The notes below the pieces were generated by a model. It was not told where the DNA came from. It saw nothing but the letters and a program-made list of their open reading frames with translations, and made no database searches. From Sporothrix humicola (lineage: Eukaryota; Ascomycota; Sordariomycetes; Ophiostomatales; Ophiostomataceae), in NCBI GenBank assembly GCA_021396245.1, contig WNYE01000073.1, forward strand, positions 145,548-209,547: a stretch of 64,000 nt of DNA, read 5' to 3'. Position 1 is the stretch's first letter. Each line of letters begins with the position of its first letter. Of this stretch, positions 23,232-34,134 are shown in pieces. Both the position numbers and the translations under genes were made by a program.

Positions 23232-25355
23232 ATGTACATTCTCGCCAAAATGTTTGCAGGTCTTCTCATCTTGCTCTGTGCTTTCACTGCAGAGATAGCA
23301 GCCGCAACGACGCGACCTCGACCTGTTCCTCGCAGCGATCTCGTTCGCCATGAGTTCCAAGACACTGGCCTCCTTGAGGGATGGCGGCGACGTGAGCGTC
23401 TGGCTGCTTTGCCAAAGTTGAACCCGAGGGCAAATGCAACGGCGTCCCTTCTCCCAATGCGCATTGGCTTTCTGCAGCCAGACAGCGTCACGGACAAGGC
23501 GCACCAAATGCTGATGGACCGCGCCGACCCCGAGTCGCCGCTCTACGGCCAGCATTTATCAGCGCAAGAAGTCGTCGACCTATTTGCACCGGCCGACGAC
23601 GCTGTCCAGGCTGTCACAGACTGGGTTGTCTCGTCAGGCGGGATCCCGGCAGACCGAGTGTCTCTGTCGACCAACCGGCAGTGGCTGCAGTTTATGGCCC
23701 GGGTCGACGAGGCGGAACAGCTGCTGCAGGCCGAGTTCTACAGCTACGAGCACGTGGAGAGCGGCGTGCGGCTGACGGCGTGCCCCGAGTACCACGTCCC
23801 GGCGCCGCTCCAGAAACACATTGACTACATCACGCCCGGCACAAAATTGGCGTCGCTGGGGTTTCACGAGAGGGTTGAGGCGGCGAGTCTCGCGAGAAGG
23901 GACAGGGCCAACAAAAAGGTGCAGCTGAAGAGTGCGGAGTCCAGGGATCCGGCGCCATGGGAGACGGGTGGCTGTGACGAGACGACGACATTTGAATGCA
24001 TCCGGTCGCAGTACGGCCTGCCCGATCCGTCGACGACAGCAACAGCAACCCCCGTCGCCGGCAACGAGGTCGGCATTTTCGAGTCGCTGGGCGAACACTA
24101 CACCCCCAGCGACCTGGACATTTTCTTTTCGTGGGTGGCGCCCGAGCTGCCGCGGGCATACGTGCCGGAACTGCGGGCCATCAACGGCGCTACCGGCGCA
24201 GCCACCAAGGCCACGGCGGGAAGGGGCCTGGAGGCCAACATGGACCTGGAAATCGTGATGCCGCTGGTGTACCCGCAAAAGACGGTCCTGTGGCAGGTGG
24301 ACGACGAATACTACGAGCTGGCGGTGCAGCGGTCCGGGTCAGGCTACAGCGGCGTCTTCAACACGTTTTTCGACGCCATTGACGGCAGCTACTGCACGTC
24401 GAGCTCGTTTGGCTACACGGGCAACTGCGCCGACGCGGCGTGCCGCGACCCCGAGTACCCGGACACGCACTCGGGGACAGCGAGCGACGGCACGCCGCTC
24501 TCGACATACCAGGGCCAGCTGATGTGCGGCACGTTCAAGCCGACCAACGTGATTGGGTTCTCGTACGGCAACGTCGAGACATTGTTTCCGGCCAACTATC
24601 TGCGGCGGCAGTGCAACGAGATCATGAAGCTGGGGCTGCAGGGCGTGACGGTGGTTGTTTCGTCGGGCGACGTGGGCGTCGGCGGGAAGGGTAGCAGCAG
24701 CTCGCAGCCCACGTGCCTGGGCAGCAGCGGCAAAGTGTTCCAGCCGCGGCTGATTGCCACCTGCCCGTACGTGCTGTCGGTCGGCGCCACGATATTACAG
24801 AAGCCGCAAAACACGGCGAACCCGGCCAACCAGAAATCCAAGGCGGCGTTTGTCGAGACGGCGCCATCGGGGTTTGCGAGCGGTGGCGGCTTCTCGAATG
24901 TTTTCCCGACACCCGACTACCAAAAGACCGCCGTCGCCGACTACCTGGCCCACGCCAACCTGTCTTTTACGGGCTACAACGGTGACGTGTCCGGCGACGC
25001 CGTTTTCAACCGCAGCGGCCGCGCCTACCCGGACGTGGCGGCCGTCGGCGACAAGATGTGGGCGGTCTACCAGTCCGGGGCGACACAGATCGCTGGCACG
25101 TCCGCCTCGTCGCCGATCTGGTCGGCCGTCATCACGCTGATCAACGAGGCGCGCCTCAAGGCGAAGAAGTCGACGGTCGGCTGGGTCAACCCGACGCTCT
25201 ACAAGCACCCAGAGGCGTTTAACGACGTTATCGAGGGCTCCAACCCGGGATGTGGCTCGTCCGGATTCGTGGCGACGAGCGGGTGGGATCCGGTCACGGG
25301 GCTGGGCACGCCCAACTTTCCGAAACTCAGGGACCTGTTTCTGAGTCTGGCATGA
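23232..25355 (+). CDS. secreted tripeptidyl-peptidase, sedolisin family S53
   Basis: Intronless, 707 residues. Signal peptide at about 1-24 (a second in-frame Met is at residue 7), then a pro-domain (about 40-240; MRIGFLQPDSVTDKAHQMLMDRADPESPLYGQHLS) of the pro-kumamolisin type, then the S53 catalytic domain. The catalytic residues fit: Glu334 and Asp338 in GLEANMDLE, the oxyanion Asp480 in SSGD, and Ser624 in AGTSASSP. The C-terminal calcium site is present (Asp665 and GWDPVTGLGTP). Sedolisins act at acid pH, releasing tripeptides from protein N-termini outside the cell. The gene is convergent with the pepsin-like gene, with only 100 bases between stops. Confidence 0.93.
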   Translation: MYILAKMFAGLLILLCAFTAEIAAATTRPRPVPRSDLVRHEFQDTGLLEGWRRRERLAALPKLNPRANATASLLPMRIGFLQPDSVTDKAHQMLMDRADPESPLYGQHLSAQEVVDLFAPADDAVQAVTDWVVSSGGIPADRVSLSTNRQWLQFMARVDEAEQLLQAEFYSYEHVESGVRLTACPEYHVPAPLQKHIDYITPGTKLASLGFHERVEAASLARRDRANKKVQLKSAESRDPAPWETGGCDETTTFECIRSQYGLPDPSTTATATPVAGNEVGIFESLGEHYTPSDLDIFFSWVAPELPRAYVPELRAINGATGAATKATAGRGLEANMDLEIVMPLVYPQKTVLWQVDDEYYELAVQRSGSGYSGVFNTFFDAIDGSYCTSSSFGYTGNCADAACRDPEYPDTHSGTASDGTPLSTYQGQLMCGTFKPTNVIGFSYGNVETLFPANYLRRQCNEIMKLGLQGVTVVVSSGDVGVGGKGSSSSQPTCLGSSGKVFQPRLIATCPYVLSVGATILQKPQNTANPANQKSKAAFVETAPSGFASGGGFSNVFPTPDYQKTAVADYLAHANLSFTGYNGDVSGDAVFNRSGRAYPDVAAVGDKMWAVYQSGATQIAGTSASSPIWSAVITLINEARLKAKKSTVGWVNPTLYKHPEAFNDVIEGSNPGCGSSGFVATSGWDPVTGLGTPNFPKLRDLFLSLA

Positions 25356-25455
25356 GGTGGGGGGGAAGCGGGCGTGACATTTAACAATCTTGAATACTAC
25401 TTTTTTGGTTTTAGCTGCTTTCTTTTCCTGCGTCTATTCTAGCCATGTGCTCCTC

Positions 25456-26865
25456 TTATTTACAGTTGCCAGTTACGTTGGGCACGGCGTTGGGCCCCTT
25501 GCCGACAGCCACGAGGTCCGCTGCTCCGTCGCCGCAACTCGCGCCCTGGCCCACGGAAATCTCAAGATTGTCCCAGTCAAAGACGGTGTACGCCGCCTTG
25601 AAGAAGCCCAGGCCCAAGATGGGAATGTACTCGCTGTCATCATAGTCGTTGCCGGCCGATGCAACGGCAAAGTAGCAGCCCGTCTCGTTGGTGATAATGT
25701 TGCGCTGCGGGTGGACGAGCGACTGGTACGGAATGTCGATGACGGCTTCCGTCTTGTTGGGAGCTGTCGCAGCAAACGAGATGGACACGGAGCCCGGCTG
25801 GTCGGCCATGCTGCAGTTGACAATCGGGAACCCGTCGCCGCGCCGCTGGTTCTGGGTAATGTTGGCGCCGGCCAGAATGGCGTCAAAGGCGTCGCGCGTG
25901 ACATAGACGCCCGTCGTGCCGCTGTCGACCATGTACGATCCTTTGCCGAGGGCGGGAGAAGAGGCCCTTGTCCAGTTTCCTTTCTGGCCCGGCGCGTTGT
26001 GCTTGACGCCCGTCACCGACACCCAGTACCGCCAGCCGTCGACGGTCGCGTCCTTGGGCAGGATGGGCGTCTTTGTGAGCGCGCCCGTGAACTGGTTGCG
26101 GTCGACGCCGCCAAACACCAGGTTGCCGGCGTGCTGCCGCGCGCCCGCCGACGGCACGGCGCCGCGGCCGTAGTTGAGGCTGAACACGCGCGATGCAATC
26201 ACGCCCTGGGCGGCCATGGTCGTCACAACACTATAATTGCTCATGCCGTCCGAAAAGCCCACAAACCCGTCCGGCGCCAGCCCCAGAATCCCCGTCGTCA
26301 TCCCCACCGTGTCGTTGGCCACGCCAAACGGCTGCGCGGGCACCTTGGTCTCGCCCCACGTAAAGACGTCCGCAAATCCTTGGAGGGATGCCCCAATACT
26401 GCTGTCCCCGTAGTACACAATCTGGTCAATGGCCGGCACGGCCGTCGGCGCCGGGCTCGACAGGGACATATTGTACGACGGGAACGTCGCGCACTCGGCA
26501 ATGTCCACGGCCCGCTCGAGGCGCGTGCAGTCCGGGTTGACCCACGTCTGCCAGGCGCCCGTGTCCACCAGGAGGGAAACAGGCTGCGGCGGCGTGCCAA
26601 TGGAAAAATCGGCCAGGTAATACTCGTTGTGGTCGGTCAGCGACGGCCGGGGGAGCTTGACGTTGGGGGAATCCACAGATTTTAGTCGGTCTGCCGTCTT
26701 CGGACCCATGGCAACACGACTGACACCGGGGATCGACTGGCGCGGCCCGACGACCTTGCGGAGGGACATGCTGACGACGCCATTGGGCGTGGATGGAGAT
26801 GATGACGATGTTGGGGCGGCAGCTGCCAACGGTAAGGCCAGCAAGAGAGAGGCGAGGGACTTCAT
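25456..26865 (-). CDS. secreted pepsin-like aspartic protease (A1)
   Basis: Intronless, 469 residues from the Met at 26865; an upstream in-frame Met at 26901 would add 12 residues and spoil the signal peptide. Signal peptide MKSLASLLLALPLAAAAP, then a short propeptide to about residue 80. The mature domain starts at EYYLADFSIGTPPQPVSLLVDTG with catalytic Asp101 (DTGAW). The flap-region tyrosine lies in YYGDSSIGASL, and the second catalytic Asp314 in YMVDSGTTG. ILGLGFFKAAYTVFDWDN is the typical C-terminal A1 signature. No Ser/Thr-rich GPI tail is present, so it is probably soluble and secreted. With the neighbouring S53 protease it suggests extracellular protein digestion. Confidence 0.93.
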   Translation of the reverse strand: MKSLASLLLALPLAAAAPTSSSSPSTPNGVVSMSLRKVVGPRQSIPGVSRVAMGPKTADRLKSVDSPNVKLPRPSLTDHNEYYLADFSIGTPPQPVSLLVDTGAWQTWVNPDCTRLERAVDIAECATFPSYNMSLSSPAPTAVPAIDQIVYYGDSSIGASLQGFADVFTWGETKVPAQPFGVANDTVGMTTGILGLAPDGFVGFSDGMSNYSVVTTMAAQGVIASRVFSLNYGRGAVPSAGARQHAGNLVFGGVDRNQFTGALTKTPILPKDATVDGWRYWVSVTGVKHNAPGQKGNWTRASSPALGKGSYMVDSGTTGVYVTRDAFDAILAGANITQNQRRGDGFPIVNCSMADQPGSVSISFAATAPNKTEAVIDIPYQSLVHPQRNIITNETGCYFAVASAGNDYDDSEYIPILGLGFFKAAYTVFDWDNLEISVGQGASCGDGAADLVAVGKGPNAVPNVTGNCK

Positions 26866-27505
26866 CGTGGTGGTGGATAGACGGCGAAAATCAAAATACA
26901 ATCAAGAGAAGTCAAAAGAAGGTAAAAGCCCTCGTCATCATCCATCACAAGATGCACATAGTCCCTTTTTATTCAAATGGGATGGTCTCAATTCTCACTT
27001 ACACGCATCCCAATTAGCCGCCTCCTCTTTTGCTCTCTATGGATCATCCTGTTCATCCTCTTCATCCTCTTCCTAGCACCTTGTCCGCTGCGTTTGCTTT
27101 CTGGCTATTGTGCTATTGTTGAGGCAGATTGAGCTTAAAGTCATCTTGTGGGGGGCGATTGGGGATGGTTTGCGGGAGGGTTCTTCGGAAACAATACTCT
27201 AAATTCAAATAAACATGAAATAGCAGTACTTAACAATTTCTTCATTTCTTTTGTACAGTAGAATCAAAGTGCTTGCAGCGGAACAGGTCTGGGCTTGCGT
27301 GCCTCGTTCTTTTTGTCCCTTCTTCCTTCGTTCCCTCATTTACCTGCCGTCCGCCAAGCGCGGCACTCAAAAAGCGGTCTATTCTTCCGACCACCCTTCT
27401 TCCGGCATTCTTTTTACTTGTCTTTTTTCTTGTCCTCGCTTCGCTCGTAGGCCTTTTCTTGTCCTTGCTCCTCGCTCCTCGCTTCGCTCAGAGCTCGTCA
27501 CTCGT
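26866..27505. other. 640-base spacer between two minus-strand genes
   Basis: Promoter of the pepsin-like gene and 3' end of the sulfatase. At 27434-27489 a 13-base sequence (CCTCGCTTCGCTC) occurs twice, 43 bases apart, in a C/T-rich stretch. No gene seen. Confidence 0.5.
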
Positions 27506-29368
27506 CTACACCCACTCGTGCCATGCTGCGCCGTGGCGGTACACAACGCCGTCGTGCTCAAACTGCGGGCCCTCGGCGTCCACAATGTAGCCCAGCTCGC
27601 AGCGCGAGTACGACACCCGCTGCTGCTCAACTTCATAAAAGGTGTCGAACTCGGCCGACAGCGCCTCCCGCAGGTTGCGCACGTCGCCGTCGGGGTGCAG
27701 CTCGGCCCACGGGCGCACGCACGCGCGGCCCTTGCACGACTTGAGGACAAACAGCAGCGAGTCCAGGCGGGCGACGACCTTGGCCAGCGGCGCATCGAGC
27801 AGGCGGGCCGGCGAGTTGCCGTTGGCGCTGTTGCCCAGCAGATTGTGCCGCTGGTACGGGTCCGTGTCCAGGTTGTAGAGCTCGTGCTCGTTGCTGCACC
27901 AGACCGAGTAATAAAGATTGTAGGACCGGCCGATGATGCGCACGGCCTTGTACGTGTTGTTGATCACGATGCGCGAGTCGTCGGTGTACCCAAAGTCGCC
28001 CTCGGACGCCGCGAAGCCCCAGAACTCGACCGTCACGTGCTCGTGCCGGCCGGAGCCGTCGTCGACCGCAGCAACGTCCAGCTCGTGCGCCGTCAGCGGG
28101 ATCGGCTCGCCGTCAAAGTCGGCGCGGGCGGGCGCGCGGGCCAGCTTGAGGAGAGTCGGGGCCAGGTCGACGTGCGTCGTGACGGCCTGCGAGACACGGC
28201 CGCCGGGCACACCGGGACCGCGCACAATCAGCGGGATGTTGACGTCCTCCTCGAAGCCACACTCCTTGCCGGGCTGCAGCCGGTGCTGGCCAATGTGGAA
28301 GCCGTTGTCGGTCGTGTAAAAGACGTATGTGTTCTCCGAAAGACCAAGACGGTCGAGGCGCGCAAACAGGCCGTCGACGAGCTCGTCGATCGACTGCAGG
28401 GCCCGCAGGCGCTGGCGGTAAAAGTGGTCGTTGAAATCCACGTTCTCCTGGGTCTGCTGCTTGAGCCGACTGACCCAGCTGACGCCCGAGGGGGTCTCGG
28501 GGTTGAAATGCGGCGTCCGCGGCACCTTGAGGTCGGCAAACAGGTGCTCGTGGCGCTTGGCCGCAATGGGCGGCGTGAACTTGGCGTCCAGGATGTCGTC
28601 GAGGTCGCCCTGCACCTTTCCAATGGCCACGTTGCTGTGCGGCGCCACGGGCGCGATACCCAGGAAAAAGGGCGTGCCCTCCTTCTCGAGGTTGGCGGCC
28701 GCGTCCTCCAAAAAGCCAAACGCCTTCTCGGCCAGCACGTCCACCGTGTACTCGCCCGCATAGCTGCGCGGCGGCTCGTCGTTGCGCTGGTAGCTCGAGT
28801 TGAGGTACTGGTACGTGAACGGGTCCAGCAAAAAGTCGTTTTGCGTCCAGCCCTTGGCTTTCGGTGAGTTATAGTTCTCGACCGTGTGCGCGTTGAACAG
28901 CTTGCCCGTGTAGTACGTGTCGTACCCGGCCTCCTGCAGCCACACCGGCAAATAGTTCTCGTTCAGGCCCTGGCTCACAAACTTGGGGTAGCCGCCGTGC
29001 GGCGGGTTCACGTCCGTCACGTTCGTGTTGTGCGCCTGCTTGCCCGTCCACAGCGACACCCGCGACGGGCAGCAGATCGCCGTCGTGCAAAAGTGCCGCC
29101 GGTACAGCGTGCCCTGGTCCCTCAGGTGCTTCTTGATGTACGGCAGATAGTCCAGCGAGTTCATGTGCAGGTCCTGGTCGTCCGTCAGGATAAAGACAAA
29201 GTTGGGCTGCTTGCCGCCATGCTTGTGGTGGTGGTCGACAATGTCGTCAAAGACATCGGAACCAGAGCCCGGACCCAGCGGCGTCTGGCCGTGGTGATGG
29301 GACTCCTTGAAGCCCGACGCCGCCACCGACGTGGCCGCCGCCAGAACGGCAGCAAGGGTGAGCTGCAT
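27506..29368 (-). CDS. secreted sulfatase (arylsulfatase family)
   Basis: Intronless, 620 residues with an N-terminal signal peptide (MQLTLAAVLAAATSVAAS). The core begins QPNFVFILTDDQD, with the metal-binding Asp pair (63-64). TTAICCPSRVSLWTG carries the C-x-P-S-R sulfatase signature, in which Cys99 is expected to become formylglycine. Later motifs fit the alkaline-phosphatase-like fold: PFFLGIAPVAPHSN, and YTTDNGFHIGQHRL with further metal ligands. Such fungal enzymes release sulfate from aryl or other sulfate esters outside the cell. The substrate cannot be told from sequence. It lies beside two secreted proteases. Confidence 0.92.
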   Translation of the reverse strand: MQLTLAAVLAAATSVAASGFKESHHHGQTPLGPGSGSDVFDDIVDHHHKHGGKQPNFVFILTDDQDLHMNSLDYLPYIKKHLRDQGTLYRRHFCTTAICCPSRVSLWTGKQAHNTNVTDVNPPHGGYPKFVSQGLNENYLPVWLQEAGYDTYYTGKLFNAHTVENYNSPKAKGWTQNDFLLDPFTYQYLNSSYQRNDEPPRSYAGEYTVDVLAEKAFGFLEDAAANLEKEGTPFFLGIAPVAPHSNVAIGKVQGDLDDILDAKFTPPIAAKRHEHLFADLKVPRTPHFNPETPSGVSWVSRLKQQTQENVDFNDHFYRQRLRALQSIDELVDGLFARLDRLGLSENTYVFYTTDNGFHIGQHRLQPGKECGFEEDVNIPLIVRGPGVPGGRVSQAVTTHVDLAPTLLKLARAPARADFDGEPIPLTAHELDVAAVDDGSGRHEHVTVEFWGFAASEGDFGYTDDSRIVINNTYKAVRIIGRSYNLYYSVWCSNEHELYNLDTDPYQRHNLLGNSANGNSPARLLDAPLAKVVARLDSLLFVLKSCKGRACVRPWAELHPDGDVRNLREALSAEFDTFYEVEQQRVSYSRCELGYIVDAEGPQFEHDGVVYRHGAAWHEWV

Positions 29369-31677
29369 GGTGAGGGGGAGGTGATAAGGAGAGGTAAAGT
29401 GATGTGGTAATGTTCAACAGCTATCAGGTTGTAGCTGAGGGGATGAAGAGAAGAAAGAAAGGAAAGAAGGCAAAAAGAAAATCAAAAGAAGAGAAGGAAA
29501 AGAAGAAGAAAAGAGAAGCACAAAATAAAGAATGCCGACCTCGCCCCGGTGCAGACAAACTTATTATACCGCAACCCACCGTCCAGACGACGCCATACAA
29601 AGCGAGGAGCTTCACGTCAATGACCAGTCGTCATAAGGTGAGCAATCATACCAAGAACCACCAAGATCACTCAGTGGAGGTGTCAATGGCAATAGCTTCG
29701 GTTAGAGCACAGGAAAACAGACCACAGCCAAGCTCTTCAAGACCCTCCACACTTGTGGGTGTTCAAGCTCTTTGCTCTTTGATCGGACCCGCCAGCCCGC
29801 GGCGTCTTTTGATTTCCGACGCCGACATCTTGTCCCCATTCCCTGGCCCTGTCGTCGGTCATGGCCTTGCATGACACATGCCACACCTTCCGCTGTTGCA
29901 GTGTCATCCAGGGACAATTGACGACTTTTGGCGACTGCCACGCGATTGTTGGTCGATTTGGTGCTGCTCTGGTCGTGAATTTCTGATGCAGCAAGAAAAA
30001 GTCGCGATGGCGTGCTGCGCTACGTCCATCACGAAAGCGCGAAAAAGCACCAAAAGCCCATGCGAGAAGGGGCTCGAAGGGCTCGAATGGGTCCACTAAA
30101 ATGGGTTCGCAGGGCACTAGCCAGGGCCGACAACAGCCTAGAAAAGGTAAAAAGTGTAAGTCGCTAGCGGTTGACAGTGTTGACAGTGTAAGTAAAGGCA
30201 CTAAACGTGCTGTTGTCCTTCAGGCACTTCTCCCCCACATCCCCACACTAGCCTTTTTCATCTGCGACTAACACCCCGACGTCGATGTCGCCATCTTGTG
30301 CGATGTGAACGTCTTCGCTCTGGCCTGTGGGACCAGCCACAATGATTGGGCAGATGCTGCAGAAAGTGAAGAACGAAGAGAAAGAAAAAATGAAGAATAA
30401 AAGACAAAAGATAATAAAACTCAATCGAAAATAAGACATGACAAGCTTGTTTAAGACTGAAAAGTGAAAAGAGCGGATGTTCACTCGGGAGTCCCAATTT
30501 GGTGATCATCTCGCTGTGCCCTGCCGCTTTTGAATATCAACTGACTGTGTAAACTCTGGCTCCCGAGACTGTCTCATAAACATCAATGACTCGGCAGCAG
30601 CCATGCTTTTTGTCTTGTCTTTTTTGTGAGGCCGTCTTTTGATTTTCCGCGGCACGTCTATCCCTGCTGTTTGTGTCAACATATGGAGTCCCGAGTATTG
30701 ACTACAGTAAAGTTTCTCGTGATTCCCACTTACATGCAAAGTCTTGCTCTTGGTATCATCTGTCGTCGGTCATGTCGTGTTAGTCTTTCTCCACTTCAAC
30801 GGCAAGCGCGGAATGCCGTCAAGGCCCGGTTCGTTCTTTTTGGGTTTGTGTTTTGTGTAATTCCATGCAGGCCGGAAAAGAGAAGGAGAAAGAAGGAAAG
30901 ACAACGGAAATATCGCCAACATGGATAAGATGAGAGGAGTCTGAATACTCTCCCATCCACTTTTTCCCATATGTCGTGATATCCCCTTCATCACCGTTGG
31001 CAGTCAGTCTCTTTTCTTTCTTTTGTTCAACACCTGCTGTCTTCTTCTTCACTCACAAGAGTATCAAGTATTGTGACAGTATCCAACTGTCTATGAACGC
31101 CTTCTGTCAAGGTAAGTCCTGAAGACATTTCCTATTTCGATACCAATGCCCGTTTGGGTTGCTCCCTTTCTCTTTTTGGCTTGGATGGTCTTGCGTCTTT
31201 CGACGTCGTGCTCGACGTGCTCGCCTTGTTCCTGGCTTTAAGCCTGGCCTTAACTTCCGGCCCGGCGTTTCTCGCGTGTCCAGTGTCTTGAACTCGTCCG
31301 TCCAGTTCCAGGCGGGTCATTTCTGCTTGTGTCATACACCATCCTCCTCCACCACTAGGTGGTAGTCGGGAGTTGGGTACTTGCAGTCTCCGACATCCCT
31401 CCCCTCCTATTGAAATTCTTTTTCTCGTCCTATCTTGCGTTATCGGTCGTGTTTGCCTTCGTGGGTCGGAACGCCGTCCTGTTTTGTCATATCTCGATCC
31501 CCTTTGGTTCTTTTTCTCATCCTATCTCTCATCAACCGTTTTCCTTTCTCATTTTTTTGCCTCTCTTTTTTCTTCACTTACCCTGATCGTCAAATCTCTG
31601 TGTACTAACACAAACAAGACGATAATACGACAATACGACACATCTGGTGACAGCAATATCAACCACAACACCACACA
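29369..31677. promoter_or_regulatory. 2.3 kb divergent intergenic region
   Basis: Promoters of the sulfatase (-) and the MFS transporter (+). The last 600 bases are C/T-rich, consistent with a leader for the transporter. A direct repeat TTGACAGTG x2 lies near 30170-30190. I see no gene. Confidence 0.5.
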
Positions 31678-33889
31678 ATGGGCCGGCAAAGGCAGATCCA
31701 GACCGGGCTGGTCGAGCCCGACGAGCGCTCGCCGCTCCTCAATTTCCCACAGATTGCGACGCGCTCGTCCACCGCTTCGAGCTCGTCCTCGTCCCTCACA
31801 AAAAAGGGCGGCGCCGTCGTGCGCGTCACGGGAGCCGACGATGACACGGCCGACGACTATGAGAGACGCAGCCACCACCGCACGCCCAGCTTCACAGAGT
31901 CCATGTCCACCGACACGTCCTTGCTGCAGGACATTGAGGCCGAGGCCGCCTCGATTCAAAACCAAAACGCCCCCAAGGACAGCGACTCATCTGCCACCGG
32001 CACCATCCTGCGGGTCGTCCTCGTGCTCATGATTGGCGTCGTCGTGTCCAATGCCGACGGCTCGTTGATGCTGGCGACGCACCCGGTCATTGCTTCCGAG
32101 TTTAACGACCTCGAGAGCTCGAGCTGGCTGTTTGGCGGCTTTATTCTGGCGTCGGCGGCCACGCAGACCATGTATGGCAAGCTCAGCGACATCTATGGCC
32201 GCAAGAACCTGATCCTCATCTCGTACATTATCTTTGCCCTTGGCTGGTGAGTCGACAATCCCAACAATAACAGAAAATAATTGTGATATGAATCATGATT
32301 CTAACTTACTGCAGTGGTTTGGTGTAAGTAACCGTCGAGAAATATGTTGTAGACTTATGTGACGTTGGTTCTAACTTTAACAGTGGCGTTGGCCAGACCA
32401 TGTTCCAGGTCATCTTGGGCCGTGTCATCTCGGGCGGTGGCGGTGCCGGCATGACGGCCCTCGTCTCGATTCTGATTTCCGGTATGTATTAGTGAAGTAA
32501 CATCGAATGTTCTTTTTTCTGGCTGTCGACTAACAAACAGACCTTCTTCCCATTCGTGATGTCGCGACTTGGAGAGCGTACATCAATGTCGCCGCAACCA
32601 CGGGCCGCAGTCTTGGTGGTCCCGTTGGCGGCTGGCTTGCCGATGTCATCGGTTGGAGATGGTAAGTCGAGTTCTGTCATATGCCCATATTGCCAGCGTC
32701 GCACAATGTCTAACCACTGCCCTTCTCAGGTCCTTCATCGGCCAGGTCCCGTTCATGCTGATCGCCACCGTCCTGTGCCAAATCTACCTGCCATCCAATG
32801 CCCGCCACTACAAGGGCGGCAAGTATGTCGCTCCCGACAACAGCGTCTCCGCATGGGACAAGCTCAAGCGTGTCGACTTTTTGGGCTCGCTGCTGCTCGC
32901 TCTCACACTACTGGCCTTCCTGGTGCCCATGGAAATCGGTGGCAGCAAGGTCCAGTGGAGCTCGCCCATTATCCCGGCGCTCTTTGCCTCGTCTGTTGTC
33001 CTCTTCGTGCTCTTCATCCGCACCGAGAAGCTCGCCGTCGAGCCCGTCGTCCCTCTCGGCATCTTTAAAGTGAGGGACGCCAACCTGTCCATCTTTATCC
33101 AAATGTGCCAGCTGTCCGCCCAGCTCGGCCTCATGTTCACCGTCCCGCTGTACTTTAAGGCGTCCGCCCAGGTCTCCAACACCGAGGCCGGTGCCCACTT
33201 GTTCCCGGCCGTGGCGGGCAATGCCGTCGGCGGCATCATTTCGGGCCTGTACATCAAGAAGACGGGCCGGTACCGCAACCTGATCCGCCTGGCAGCGCTG
33301 TCGGCCAGCCTGTCGTACACCTCGCTGCTCTTCCGCTGGAACGGCCACACCAACTGGCTCGAGTCGCTGTACATTATCCCCAGCGGTTTCGGTGCCGGCA
33401 TTGTCCAGAGCGCCGTCTTCATCTCGCTCCAGGCCGTCGTCCAGCCGAGCCACATGGCCCCCGCCATTTCGATTTTGTATCTGTCGAGCACCTGCGCCAT
33501 GATCTTGGGTCTGGCATGCGCGAGCAGCATCATGGGCGTCACTCTGAAGCCGGCATTGACGAGCAAGCTGCTCGAGCTGAACCTGGATCCTGCGCTGTCA
33601 GCAGAGATCTACAAGAATGCCCTGTCAAACATTGAGTACATTGGCACTCTGACCGGTGCTGTGAAAAATGCCGTTATCGAGGCGTATGTCGACAGTCTGT
33701 GGTGGAGTCATAGTAAGTATTTCCTTTCAAAGTATCCAAAAAGATTTCACGACAAGCACAAGCATCTAACATTTCACAGTTGTCTCACTCGGCTTTTCGT
33801 CGCTTGCCTTCATTGCTTCTCTTGCCATTGGCGAGAAGCCTCTGAAAAAGGAGCCGGCTCCAGTGCGGCTACCAGACGACGACGAGTAA
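31678..33889 (+). CDS. MFS transporter, probably 14-TM drug/amino-acid type
   Basis: Six exons, join(31678..32246,32315..32323,32384..32481,32541..32661,32730..33712,33780..33889), give 629 residues. All introns have GT-AG ends and four have clear CTAAC or TCTAAC branch points. Exon 2 is only 9 nt. The cytosolic N-terminus (~110 residues) holds DERSPLL, an acidic dileucine signal. MFS motif A appears as GKLSDIYGRKNL (about 167-178) after TM2, and RVISGGGGAGMTALVSILISDLLP and GRSLGGPVGGWLAD fit TM4 and motif C-like TM5. Length and layout resemble the fungal DHA2/Vba/Fnx1 branch. The substrate is unknown; vacuolar basic amino acids are possible given the dileucine motif. Confidence 0.85.
32315..32323 (+). 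other. 9-nt microexon of the MFS transporter
   Basis: The bases TGGTTTGGT lie between ACTGCAG and GTAAGT. Including them restores frame between exons 1 and 3 and gives FALGCGLVGVGQTMFQ across a transmembrane segment. Skipping the exon would keep frame (9 nt) but remove three residues. Confidence 0.75.
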
Positions 33890-34134
33890 AAGAATGCAGG
33901 GGGTGTTGTGAGGTATAGGGGGTAAATGATTATTGTCTCAATCTCTCCTTGCGAGAAAAGTTTCCTTTGTTAAAAACAGTAGAGAGGTCCATAAAAGAGA
34001 CCAAAGCAAGATACCAAAAAGCGCACGCAGGGGTGTATCAAAATAAAGACCAATATAAACCACAAAGTAACCGAATCTCCTTTGCTAACTTGTAGCCACA
34101 AAACACCAAACAAATGAAAAGGTTTCTCGGGTGT
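33890..34134. terminator. convergent 3' spacer with a poly(A)-like signal
   Basis: 245 bases between the stops of the MFS gene (+) and SDR gene (-). AATAAA at 34042-34047 suits the MFS transcript. Confidence 0.35.

Noticed and set aside
25390..26685. 431-codon open frame antisense to the pepsin-like protease
   Set aside because: It is a shadow of the conserved aspartic protease frame.
27251..28867. 538-codon open frame antisense to the sulfatase
   Set aside because: It is a composition shadow of the sulfatase coding strand. The product is Val/Arg-rich without motifs.
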